Below are positions 35,265-42,675 of a DNA stretch of 64,000 nt, piece after piece. The stretch's first letter is position 1; every line of letters begins with the position of its first letter. Under the pieces are notes generated by a model, which was given only the letters and a program-made list of their open reading frames with translations, was not told where the DNA came from and searched no databases. The position numbers and the translations under genes were made by a program. The DNA comes from Chitinophaga sp. YR573 (GTDB lineage: Bacteria; Bacteroidota; Bacteroidia; Chitinophagales; Chitinophagaceae). The DNA is taken from contig NZ_FOJF01000001.1 of NCBI RefSeq assembly GCF_900110995.1, forward strand, positions 2,807,199 through 2,871,198. The letters are read 5' to 3'.

Positions 35265-37046
35265 ATGACCCCTATCACTATTTACGAACAGCAGGTTAAC
35301 GATTATAAAGCTGAAATATCACAGTTACAACAACGTCTGAGTGGGCTTGGATGGGTAAGGCTCTTCTGTTTTCTCGCCGCTTTGCTGTGCGGATATCTTT
35401 ATTTCCGGGATGATTTTGAAACGATCTGGTTATTACCGATCGTATTACTGGCCGTAGCATTTATGTATATCCTGGGGAGATACCAGGCCATGCAGGACCA
35501 TCTTACTTTATCAAAGACATTACAGGAGCTGAATGAAAAGGAGTGGAGGCTGGCTACTACGGGGCAGTCTGGTTTCCAGGACGGGGAAGCATATTCAAAT
35601 GAGCAGCATTCATATACAGGGGACCTGGATGTATTCGGGCAGTCCTCCCTTTATTCTCATATGAATCGTACGGGAACGCTGATGGGGAGCCGTAAACTGG
35701 CAGACTGTCTGCAGGAACCGTTAAAGGAAGTGAATGATATTGTACGTACACAGGAAGCTATTCACAAGCTGGTACCAAGGATTAAGTTCCGGCAGTTGCT
35801 GACAGCACAATCCATGCTGGCAAAGGAGAAGCCGGGGGATATATCTTCTTTGTATAAGTGGTTGCAGTTACCACTGGAATTCCTGGGGAAAAAATGGCTG
35901 AATATTGTACGCTGGGTAAGTCCGGCTTTGCTGATAGTTTCTGTAGTATATTATTTCATCTCGAATGAATATTACCCTATCAGTATTTTCCTTTGTATTA
36001 ACTGGGTGATACTGGGAAGTAATGTGAAAAAGGTGAATGCGCAGCATCAGCTTATCTCCAATAAGGAGAAGATTTTCAGCAAGTTTGCTTTATTGCTGAA
36101 GCTCATAAATGAAGAAGAAATTGAGGGCGCGTATCTGCTCACTGAACATAAAGAAAAGGCAGCTTCTGCCAGTGTAGCGTTACAGCGGCTGGCCCGTATC
36201 TGTAATGCGCTGGACCAGCGTATGAACCTGATAGTGGGGGTGTTCCTGAACTCTTTTATATTATATGATCTGCATTGTGTTTTTGCCATAGAACGCTGGA
36301 AGGCCCGTTACCAGAATGAAGTGCCGGGCTGGATGGATGTAATAGCGAGAATGGAAGCGCTGAACAGTATGGCCACTTTTGCGTTTAATCATCCGGAATA
36401 TATTTACCCGCAGGTAAATGAGCATACAGGGCAACTGGTAGCAAAGGGAGTAGGGCATCCGTTGATTCCCGCAGAGGATTGTGTGCGGAATGATATCCGT
36501 ATAGGTGATCCGCAGCATTTCCTGATCATTACGGGGTCTAATATGAGCGGTAAGAGTACTTTCCTGCGTAGTGTGGGCAGTAACCTGTTACTGGCGCTGA
36601 GTGGTATGCCGGTGTGTGCAGAATCGTTTGCATGTAGTCCTATGAGGATTATGACATCAATGCGTATTAAAGATTCCATTGCAAAGCATACGTCTTATTT
36701 CCAGGCAGAGTTATTACGGTTACAACAGATAGTGGAAGTGCTGAAAACGGGGGAGAGGGTATTTATTCTGCTGGATGAGATCTTAAAAGGGACTAATTCT
36801 GAGGATAAGTTATCGGGTTCCCGCAAACTGATAGAACACTTTTTACAATATCATTGTCTGGGGATGATCGCTACACATGACCTGGAGCTGGGTCATCTGG
36901 AAGAGACGCATCCGCAGAAGATCAGCAACTATTGTTTTGAAAGCACAATACGGGAAGATCAGCTGTTTTTTGATTACCGGATCAGGGAAGGGGTGGCCAG
37001 GAATAAGAATGCTACTTTCCTGATGCAGAAAATGCAGATTATCTAA
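35265..37046 (+). CDS. Membrane-anchored MutS-like ATPase
   Basis: The 593-residue protein has two transmembrane segments in the first 70 residues (about 28-46 and 51-70) and a second hydrophobic pair near 220-255. A MutS core/clamp-type region and the C-terminal MutS domain V ATPase follow: Walker A ITGSNMSGKSTFL, then RVFILLDEILKGTNSEDKLS and LGMIATHDLELG. It lacks the N-terminal mismatch-recognition domain (Phe-X-Glu). This family of MutS-related membrane proteins is known in Bacteroidota but its function is not. It is followed by a palindrome and a radical SAM gene. Confidence 0.85.
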   Translation: MTPITIYEQQVNDYKAEISQLQQRLSGLGWVRLFCFLAALLCGYLYFRDDFETIWLLPIVLLAVAFMYILGRYQAMQDHLTLSKTLQELNEKEWRLATTGQSGFQDGEAYSNEQHSYTGDLDVFGQSSLYSHMNRTGTLMGSRKLADCLQEPLKEVNDIVRTQEAIHKLVPRIKFRQLLTAQSMLAKEKPGDISSLYKWLQLPLEFLGKKWLNIVRWVSPALLIVSVVYYFISNEYYPISIFLCINWVILGSNVKKVNAQHQLISNKEKIFSKFALLLKLINEEEIEGAYLLTEHKEKAASASVALQRLARICNALDQRMNLIVGVFLNSFILYDLHCVFAIERWKARYQNEVPGWMDVIARMEALNSMATFAFNHPEYIYPQVNEHTGQLVAKGVGHPLIPAEDCVRNDIRIGDPQHFLIITGSNMSGKSTFLRSVGSNLLLALSGMPVCAESFACSPMRIMTSMRIKDSIAKHTSYFQAELLRLQQIVEVLKTGERVFILLDEILKGTNSEDKLSGSRKLIEHFLQYHCLGMIATHDLELGHLEETHPQKISNYCFESTIREDQLFFDYRIREGVARNKNATFLMQKMQII

Positions 37047-37055
37047 TTTGGTAAT

Positions 37056-37095
37056 TAGCTAATATATTTAGTATTTTTACTAAAAATATTAGCTA
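37056..37095. promoter_or_regulatory. AT-rich palindrome overlapping the radical SAM start
   Basis: TAGCTAATAT (37056-37065) pairs with ATATTAGCTA (37086-37095), and TTTAGTA with TACTAAA inside, with one A-A mismatch. It ends on the A of the ATG at 37095, so it could occlude translation or form a terminator for the upstream gene. Confidence 0.65.
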
Positions 37096-38177
37096 TGACC
37101 TTGCCTTTTCAGGAAGGGGTTCCGGAGAACCCTTATTACAAGGGGCGTGGAGCCCAGTTGAATCCTAAGAACAGATACCTGAAAGAGGAGTATGCACAGG
37201 AACATGTAGAGGGGATTGATGAGTGGTGGCAGGCGGATGTGCCAACGCAGGTGATAGAGGAGCATGCGAAGACCCTGGTCAATAAAGTGGATAGTGCGGA
37301 TGTGGGCATGTGGTATTCTATGAATCCTTACCAGGGCTGCGAGCATGGCTGTATTTACTGTTATGCGCGGAATGCCCACCAGTTCTGGGGAATGAGTGCC
37401 GGACTGGATTTTGAGCGTAAGATCGTTGTAAAGAAGAATGCTCCTGAGTTGTTGCGTAAATTCCTTGATAATAAGAACTGGGTACCCAAGCCTATATCAT
37501 TGTCCGGTAATACGGATTGTTATCAGCCGCTGGAGCGGAAAATGTTCATTACCCGACAACTGCTGGAAATAGCGCTGGAATACAAACAGCCTATAGGTAT
37601 CATTACAAAGAATTCACTGGTATTGCGGGATAAGTACATTCTGCAGCAACTGGCAGCGCAAAACCTGGTTTGTGTGTATGTATCTGTTACTACACAGCAG
37701 GAGGACCTGCGTTTGAAGATGGAGCCACGTACGACTACTGCGCAGCAACGGTTTAAGATCGTGAAGGAGTTGAGTGAACTGGGTATACCGGTGGGGGTTA
37801 TGACAGCGCCTATGATACCGGGGCTGAATGATCATGAGATGCCGGGGTTACTGGAAACGGCGGCGGCGAACGGGGCTAAGTTTGCAGGGTATACTGTGGT
37901 ACGGCTGAACGATGCGGTGAAGATCATCTTTAATGACTGGCTGTATAAGAATTTCCCGGACAGGGCTGATAAGGTATGGCACCTGATTGAGAGTATGCAT
38001 GGAGGACAGGTCAATGACAGTGTTGCAGGGAGAAGAATGAGAGGGGAAGGGAATATTGCGGACCTGATAAAGCAGCAGTTTAAGATTCATACGAAGAAGT
38101 ATGGTCTTAATCAGGAGCGTTTTGAATTCAATACTGAGTTATTCCAGCGTCCACAGATTCAACTGCGGTTGTTCTGA
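37095..38177 (+). CDS. PA0069-type radical SAM protein
   Basis: The 360-residue protein has the 4Fe-4S cysteines in NPYQGCEHGCIYCYARNAH (CxxxCxxC, near residues 80-86), with SLSGNTDCYQPLE and GLNDHEMPGLLE later. The family (PA0069, SplB-like) is predicted to generate a deoxyadenosyl radical; its substrate is unknown. It is cytoplasmic. The start overlaps a palindrome, and the gene is preceded by 48 bp after the MutS-like gene. Confidence 0.88.
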   Translation: MTLPFQEGVPENPYYKGRGAQLNPKNRYLKEEYAQEHVEGIDEWWQADVPTQVIEEHAKTLVNKVDSADVGMWYSMNPYQGCEHGCIYCYARNAHQFWGMSAGLDFERKIVVKKNAPELLRKFLDNKNWVPKPISLSGNTDCYQPLERKMFITRQLLEIALEYKQPIGIITKNSLVLRDKYILQQLAAQNLVCVYVSVTTQQEDLRLKMEPRTTTAQQRFKIVKELSELGIPVGVMTAPMIPGLNDHEMPGLLETAAANGAKFAGYTVVRLNDAVKIIFNDWLYKNFPDRADKVWHLIESMHGGQVNDSVAGRRMRGEGNIADLIKQQFKIHTKKYGLNQERFEFNTELFQRPQIQLRLF

Positions 38178-38242
38178 TTGCGGACTATACGCAAATAGAA
38201 AAAATTTATTAAGAAATATGTGTAAATAAAAAAAATAAAAAA

Positions 38243-38250
38243 TATCTTTG
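38243..38250 (+). promoter_or_regulatory. Bacteroidota -7 promoter box (TATCTTTG)
   Basis: TATCTTTG matches TAnnTTTG in an A-rich stretch with no gene close before it. A terminator lies about 140 bp downstream. Confidence 0.65.
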
Positions 38251-38266
38251 TGTAGCAATAAAAAGA

Positions 38267-38359
38267 ATGAAACGCAATCCAAAAAATACAATTTCAGCGA
38301 TGTCCTGTACACAAAAGCAGGTCAGTGGTGAATTGCGGGTATGTTGCACCAAATGCTAA
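38267..38359 (+). CDS. Candidate 30-residue peptide, Cys-containing
   Basis: A short ORF starts 16 bp after the TATCTTTG box. The predicted peptide begins MKRNPKNTISAM and ends LRVCCTKC, with four Cys. No family is recognised. It lies in a unit of about 165 nt that ends in a strong terminator. The function may be in the RNA instead. Confidence 0.35.
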   Translation: MKRNPKNTISAMSCTQKQVSGELRVCCTKC

Positions 38360-38385
38360 CGATAAAAGTTACCAAATGATAAAAC

Positions 38386-38415
38386 AAAGGTCCCGCAGGA
38401 ATTGCGGGACCTTTT
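38386..38415 (+). terminator. Rho-independent terminator
   Basis: AAAGGTCCCGC (38386-38396) pairs with GCGGGACCTTT (38404-38414), followed by TTGCTTT. It closes the 38243 unit. Confidence 0.88.
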
Positions 38416-38432
38416 GCTTTGTAAGCGCCGAA

Positions 38433-38555
38433 ATGATGATTGAGCAAGAAACGAATTTGATAACTGTAATGTGTATACACTGCCGGAAACTATCGGCGGT
38501 GATGATGCGAAAGGATGGCTTCACCTTTAAGAAGCCTAATGGACATGGTATGTAA
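38433..38555 (+). CDS. Candidate 40-residue peptide with CxxC
   Basis: The short ORF from 38433 would encode a peptide with a CIHC motif and a basic tail (KDGFTFKKPNGHGM). It starts right after a terminator and has a terminator 24 bp after its stop. It could be a small zinc-binding protein, or a by-product of a folded RNA (GCCG with CGGC near 38484). No family is recognised. Confidence 0.35.
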   Translation: MMIEQETNLITVMCIHCRKLSAVMMRKDGFTFKKPNGHGM

Positions 38556-38579
38556 AATCATAATTAACTTATGTGATAC

Positions 38580-38612
38580 AAACCCGGTCCGTTACAAGGA
38601 GCCGGGTTTTTT
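38580..38612 (+). terminator. Rho-independent terminator
   Basis: AAACCCGGTCC pairs with GGA-G-CCGGGTTT (one bulge), followed by six T. Its start is nearly the same as that of the terminator at 39774. Confidence 0.85.
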
Positions 38613-38721
38613 ATTTGAAAGATCCGGATGATGAAAATGGCAATAATAATTCTATAATACGTTATGCGCTGCCCGTACAGAAAGTGGATCAGGTAGGGAC
38701 ATAACCCCAAACAGACAGACC

Positions 38722-39321
38722 ATGAGAAACGTAATTAATGTTGTAAGAGAGGCTTTGCTAACCAACTTCAGGGAGTTGGACACCTGGTTTGAAAAAGAAC
38801 CTGATCTGTTGCATTTTAAACCGGATGCCGGACAATGGAATATCCGTGAAGTGCTGGAACATATCAGCCTGACAAACTATTTCCTGTTGCTGATAGTAAA
38901 CAAAAGTACACGTCGTGCGCTGGACCGTAAGAGTACCAGTAACTCGATTATTATTCCCGGTAATTACCAGGAAACATTCAGTAAAATTGATGTGATAGGA
39001 AGCCGTTCCTTTGGATGGATCAGGCCTGAACATCTTGAGCCCAGCGGGTTACAGGATATGCGTGATATCAGAGTTTTACTGAAACAACAGTTTGCTCAAT
39101 CTATGTATAATCTTAGTTTACTTAAAAACGGAGAAGGCTTCCTGGTGCAAACCAATATGTCTGTAAACCATTTGGGTAAACTGGATATCTATCAGTATAT
39201 CTATTTTCTTACAAAGCATATTGAAAGGCATATCCGTCAGATGCAAAGACTGGCAAACGAGTACGCAGGTGCAGAGGCAGAGAGAGCCGAATCAGATGCA
39301 GAAAGCATGTTACTTATATAA
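38722..39321 (+). CDS. DinB-like protein
   Basis: The 199-residue protein has the DinB four-helix profile: MRNVINVVREALLTNFRELD, then the first metal His of REVLEHISLTN near residue 55, and a late His pair in LTKHIERHIRQMQRL near residues 172-176. A third metal His is probable in the second half (VNHLGKL). Family members are metal-binding enzymes such as thiol transferases, but the substrate is unknown. It stands alone, with terminators at both sides of its unit. Confidence 0.8.
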   Translation: MRNVINVVREALLTNFRELDTWFEKEPDLLHFKPDAGQWNIREVLEHISLTNYFLLLIVNKSTRRALDRKSTSNSIIIPGNYQETFSKIDVIGSRSFGWIRPEHLEPSGLQDMRDIRVLLKQQFAQSMYNLSLLKNGEGFLVQTNMSVNHLGKLDIYQYIYFLTKHIERHIRQMQRLANEYAGAEAERAESDAESMLLI

Positions 39322-39380
39322 GCGGGTCGACCATTTTATATCCTTTGTTGTTAATGCCTCTGTGGTATAATGTAATTGTG

Positions 39381-39412
39381 ATGCCGGTAACTGTATGTTA
39401 CCGGCATATTGT
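39381..39412 (+). terminator. Rho-independent terminator
   Basis: ATGCCGGTAAC (39381-39391) pairs with GTTACCGGCAT (39397-39407), followed by ATTGTTTTT. It follows the DinB gene. Confidence 0.85.
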
Positions 39413-39471
39413 TTTTATAGCCGCGTAAAAATAAATATGCGAAATATTTGTTAAAATTGTAATAATCAATT

Positions 39472-39479
39472 TATCTTTG
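39472..39479 (+). promoter_or_regulatory. Bacteroidota -7 promoter box (TATCTTTG)
   Basis: TATCTTTG matches TAnnTTTG. TTTG at 39447-39450 is a possible -33 element. No gene of ordinary size follows for 500 bp. Confidence 0.7.
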
Positions 39480-39485
39480 TGGCCT

Positions 39486-39650
39486 TAACAAATCAATTTA
39501 TAACATGCTAATGTCAAACACACATATGAACACAGCGCCGGCATCCTTTGCAAAGGGTTGCGGTCGTAGGTTCCGGGCATGTTATAGTTTTATATGAGAT
39601 AATTAACTTTATATATAACGAGCCCCGGAACCAGTTTCCGGGGCTTTTTT
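39486..39650 (+). ncRNA. Candidate structured small RNA (or leader with 30-codon ORF)
   Basis: The unit runs from just after the 39472 promoter box to a strong terminator (AGCCCCGGAA 39621-39630 with TTCCGGGGCT 39636-39645, then T-run). TATAACATGC (39499-39508) pairs perfectly with GCATGTTATA (39577-39586), enclosing a second imperfect hairpin (CCGGCATCC with GGGTTGCGG). A 30-codon ORF (39505-39597, ending RACYSFI) lies inside, so an RNA and a peptide role are both possible. No known family is recognised. Confidence 0.55.
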
Positions 39651-39663
39651 CATTTAGTACTGA

Positions 39664-39753
39664 ATGACAGGAATACCAGGAAACATATACCGTAATGGCT
39701 GTGATAGTATTGAAATTTTCAATGCTAAAAGGACAGGATATGCACTAACATAA
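39664..39753 (+). CDS. Candidate 29-residue peptide
   Basis: A short ORF starts 14 bp after the preceding terminator and ends 20 bp before the next. The peptide (MTGIPGNIYRNGCDSIEIFN and nine more residues) matches no family I know. It is listed because it sits between two strong terminators, as the other small units here do; evidence for translation is weak. Confidence 0.25.
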   Translation: MTGIPGNIYRNGCDSIEIFNAKRTGYALT

Positions 39754-39773
39754 TATATTCGTTAGCGTTATAT

Positions 39774-39808
39774 AACCCGGTCCGTTTAAAAGCAGACCGG
39801 GTTTTTTT
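39774..39808 (+). terminator. Rho-independent terminator
   Basis: AACCCGGTC (39774-39782) pairs with GACCGGGTT (39795-39803), followed by a T-run. Its first 13 bases repeat those of the terminator at 38580. Confidence 0.88.
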
Positions 39809-39919
39809 ATAAAAATATTGAGTAGTAAGTAGAATCTGTATTTACCCGGCGGGGTAATCTTACCCTGCCGAATTTATTTTAAGATGATATTGTTTTTGTC
39901 TTAGTTTGCAATTAACCCC

Positions 39920-39962
39920 GTAATCATTACCGGGCGCCTGAGGCGTACCGGTATATGATTAC
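39920..39962. promoter_or_regulatory. Large hairpin upstream of the AAA ATPase
   Basis: GTAATCAT (39920-39927) pairs with ATGATTAC (39955-39962), then TACCGG with CCGGTA, then CGCC with GGCG. It ends 36 bp before the ATPase start and has no T-run. It could be an attenuator, an operator or an mRNA leader element. Confidence 0.75.
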
Positions 39963-39998
39963 CCATCAAACAACATTGATCATTTATTTAAAACTGAA

Positions 39999-41066
39999 AT
40001 GGATAATATTTTACAGCAAAAGGAGATATCAGGGGAACATATTTTCGGGAACGGATTGCTGGACAGCAAAGCTTTTTACCTGTATTACTTTAATGCGGTA
40101 CCTAATATCAGCTTCATATATACTATTAATGGTGAGAAATCCATGGTGGCCTTTAAAACCGCCTATGCAGACAGTATAGTGGGTGTTTACCAGCGTGAGG
40201 AAATCGGTAGTAAAGACAAGGAATACAAACATGACATTGCGCTGATAGTATTGAACAACGGCTGCATGGCCGAGTTTGGAGAAGATTACTGCGAGATCCT
40301 GCACAATGGGAAAGCAGATGCCTTTATTAAAGATGTGACTACACTGGTGCGTAAGTACCGGCAAAGGGAGAAACGTAAACAGTACGAGATCAATCTCATT
40401 ACAATGGGAGATAAGGGGTTGGTACTGAAAAGCATGGAGTTCAAAAAGACAAAGCTTGATCTGAGCCTTTATTATGAAGATGATTTCATGGCGATTGATC
40501 AGTTGATCTTTAAGCGACTGAATACCAATGATGATAAAGGGATTGTGCTGCTGCACGGGATTCCCGGATCTGGCAAAACGACTTACCTGCGCTATCTGAT
40601 AGGAAGGCTGAAGAAACGTGTATTGTTCCTGTCGCCTGCAGTAGCGGGTAATATCATGCAACCGGACTTTATAGACCTGTTAATAGATAATCCCAATACC
40701 ATCCTGGTGATTGAAGATGCGGAGAACATCATTATGGACAGGAAAACTACGGGTAACTCTTCTGTGTCCAACCTGCTGAATTTATCGGACGGGTTGCTGG
40801 CAGACTGTATGAACGTACAGGTAGTATGTACATTTAACAGTGATTTGTCTCAGGTAGACAGTGCATTAATGCGTAAGGGAAGGCTGATTGCCAAGTACGA
40901 GTTTGGCAAGTTATCTGTATCCAAGGCACAGTCATTGTCCGGAAAACAAGGTTTCAGTACCCTGATCCATCAGCCGATGACCATCGCAGAAATTATGAAT
41001 CAGCATGAACCTTCCTTTGAAAAGGTAGAAATCCCCATCGGTTTCAGGGCTGGCCTGCGATCATAG
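39999..41066 (+). CDS. AAA family ATPase
   Basis: The 355-residue protein has an N-terminal region of about 180 residues without recognised domains and then a single AAA module: Walker A GIPGSGKTTYLRY near residue 187, Walker B ILVIEDAENII, a sensor-like CTFNSD and the arginine-finger region DSALMRKGRLI. It resembles the AAA part of BCS1-type proteins. No transmembrane helix is seen, so it is cytoplasmic; the substrate is unknown. It is preceded by the hairpin at 39920 and followed by an AT-rich inverted repeat. Confidence 0.82.
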   Translation: MDNILQQKEISGEHIFGNGLLDSKAFYLYYFNAVPNISFIYTINGEKSMVAFKTAYADSIVGVYQREEIGSKDKEYKHDIALIVLNNGCMAEFGEDYCEILHNGKADAFIKDVTTLVRKYRQREKRKQYEINLITMGDKGLVLKSMEFKKTKLDLSLYYEDDFMAIDQLIFKRLNTNDDKGIVLLHGIPGSGKTTYLRYLIGRLKKRVLFLSPAVAGNIMQPDFIDLLIDNPNTILVIEDAENIIMDRKTTGNSSVSNLLNLSDGLLADCMNVQVVCTFNSDLSQVDSALMRKGRLIAKYEFGKLSVSKAQSLSGKQGFSTLIHQPMTIAEIMNQHEPSFEKVEIPIGFRAGLRS

Positions 41067-41096
41067 TATCTCATTATCAATGACCTTTTTACAGGG

Positions 41097-41135
41097 AAAT
41101 TAAATAGTCTACTCAAATAGTGGACTATTTAATTT
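41097..41135. promoter_or_regulatory. AT-rich inverted repeat between the ATPase and the hydroxylase gene
   Basis: AAATTAAATAGTC (41097-41109) pairs with GACTATTTAATTT (41123-41135) around a 13-nt loop. It follows the ATPase stop and precedes the sterol-desaturase gene. It might end transcription weakly or bind a regulator. Confidence 0.6.
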
Positions 41136-41232
41136 AATTGTGTAATATTGTTTCGATTATTGCTTTGTGGCTGTACAGGGCTATAAAGCTATTACCCGTA
41201 ATTCGAAACTTACAATTGTGCATTTAAATCAC

Positions 41233-42435
41233 ATGGCATGGGCCATTCCACTGTTTCTGGGGTTGATGGGCATAGAATACCTGGTTGCGCGTAAAACCGG
41301 AAAGAATTATTTCGGCTTCAGTAATTCTGTGAGCAATATCAATATTGGTATTGCGGAACGTCTGCTGGATACTTTTACAATAGGTCTCTTCTATTTTATT
41401 TACGACTATATCCACCAGCATTTTGCCATTTTTGATATCAAATCGAGTGTGCTGCTGTGGATTGCTCTCCTGATTTTAACAGATTTTATCTGGTACTGGT
41501 ACCACCGGCTGGCACATGAGGTGAACCTTTTGTGGGCGGCGCATGTGGTGCATCACCAGAGTGAGGACTTCAACTATACGGTGTCTGCCAGGATCACGGT
41601 TTTCCAGGCATTTTTCCGGATGGCTTTCTGGTCGGTATTACCGGTGATCGGTTTTCCGGCGGCTATGATCGTGAGTGTACAGCTGGTACATGGGTTGTAC
41701 CCGTTTTTCATACATACGCGTACTATAGGGAAACTGGGTTTCCTGGAATATATTTTCGTAACACCTTCTCATCACAGGGTGCATCACGCATCGAATGAGA
41801 AGTACCTGGACCAGAACTATGGGGATGTGCTTATCATATGGGACAAGCTGTTTGGGACTTTTACAGTGGAGGATGAGGAGCCGGAGTATGGGCTGACCAA
41901 ACCGCTGGACAGTCATAGCTTTTTATGGCAGCACTTTCATTTTATCCTTGAAATATTATATACTGTAAAACAAACTAAAGGTTTCAGGGCTAAGCTGAAG
42001 GTAATATTTGGCAGGCCGGATTATGTAGACCCTGCTATCCGTCCGAAACTGGAGGAACGTTTCTTATCAAAGAACCGCAGGAAAGCCGGTAACACGGACA
42101 GGCTGCAGCATTATGTAGCATGGCAGGTGGGGGTGATTATTATGGTACTCTTCTTTTTCCTGTTGTTTGAGAATTATATTCCAATTTTTGCACAAATATG
42201 TATAACGCTGGTGATATTACTGACACTTGTGAACAGTGGGGCCATACTGGAGCAAAGACGTTGGGTATTTCACCTGGAGTATGCCCGGTTGCTGATTGCT
42301 TTTATTGCGTTGTTTTACTGCTGGCCGTATTCTGTTCTGTTACTGGCATTTGCTGTTGTTCAACTGCCCTTCTTCCTTTACAGGTCTAACCTGGAGAGGG
42401 GTTACCTGCGTCTGCTGTATGGCAGGGCTAATTAG
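41233..42435 (+). CDS. Sterol desaturase / fatty acid hydroxylase family membrane protein
   Basis: The 400-residue product from the ATG at 41233 (an in-frame GTG at 41167 would add 22 residues) has several transmembrane helices at both ends and the His-rich di-iron motifs WYHRLAHEVNLLWAAHVVHH and SHHRVHHASNEKYLD. Members hydroxylate or desaturate lipid substrates at the membrane. The extra C-terminal helices (after residue 290) are common in Bacteroidota versions. It is separated from the AAA ATPase by an inverted repeat and from the exopolysaccharide locus by a hairpin. Confidence 0.88.
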   Translation: MAWAIPLFLGLMGIEYLVARKTGKNYFGFSNSVSNINIGIAERLLDTFTIGLFYFIYDYIHQHFAIFDIKSSVLLWIALLILTDFIWYWYHRLAHEVNLLWAAHVVHHQSEDFNYTVSARITVFQAFFRMAFWSVLPVIGFPAAMIVSVQLVHGLYPFFIHTRTIGKLGFLEYIFVTPSHHRVHHASNEKYLDQNYGDVLIIWDKLFGTFTVEDEEPEYGLTKPLDSHSFLWQHFHFILEILYTVKQTKGFRAKLKVIFGRPDYVDPAIRPKLEERFLSKNRRKAGNTDRLQHYVAWQVGVIIMVLFFFLLFENYIPIFAQICITLVILLTLVNSGAILEQRRWVFHLEYARLLIAFIALFYCWPYSVLLLAFAVVQLPFFLYRSNLERGYLRLLYGRAN

Positions 42436-42483
42436 TGCTTTCTTTCTCTGTATATTTAAACTTTTCGAGATTTAACTGTTCTT

Positions 42484-42512
42484 ATTGTCTCCCGGACTTG
42501 CCGGGAGACAAT
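42484..42512. other. Perfect hairpin before the exopolysaccharide locus
   Basis: ATTGTCTCCCGG (42484-42495) pairs with CCGGGAGACAAT (42501-42512) with a 5-nt loop. Neither strand has a proper T-run, so it is probably not a strong terminator. The leader of the exopolysaccharide transcript starts about 80 bp later. Confidence 0.7.
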
Positions 42513-42575
42513 AAAATGCTGTGTGGAATTATTACACTGATTTCCATCAAGTTAATATTTATATGTTATTTTTAA

Positions 42576-42583
42576 TAGATTTG
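42576..42583 (+). promoter_or_regulatory. Bacteroidota -7 promoter box (TAGATTTG)
   Basis: TAGATTTG fits TAnnTTTG and lies 92 bp before the first gene of the exopolysaccharide locus, implying a leader of about 85 nt. Confidence 0.55.
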
Positions 42584-42675
42584 CAGCTGATTTACTCTAA
42601 ATCGGGCTAATCAATAGTTGAATAAGGTATTGAAGAATGTTTTTTTAATCCGAATAGTTTATTATCCGATAATTC

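Noticed and set aside
38325..38555. 76-codon ORF through the terminator at 38386
   Set aside because: It would translate across a strong terminator hairpin; only the part from 38433 is kept as a weak candidate.
41167..41232. GTG start for the sterol-desaturase family protein
   Set aside because: The ATG at 41233 gives the usual hydrophobic start; the extra 22 residues are polar and unlike the family. Some doubt remains.
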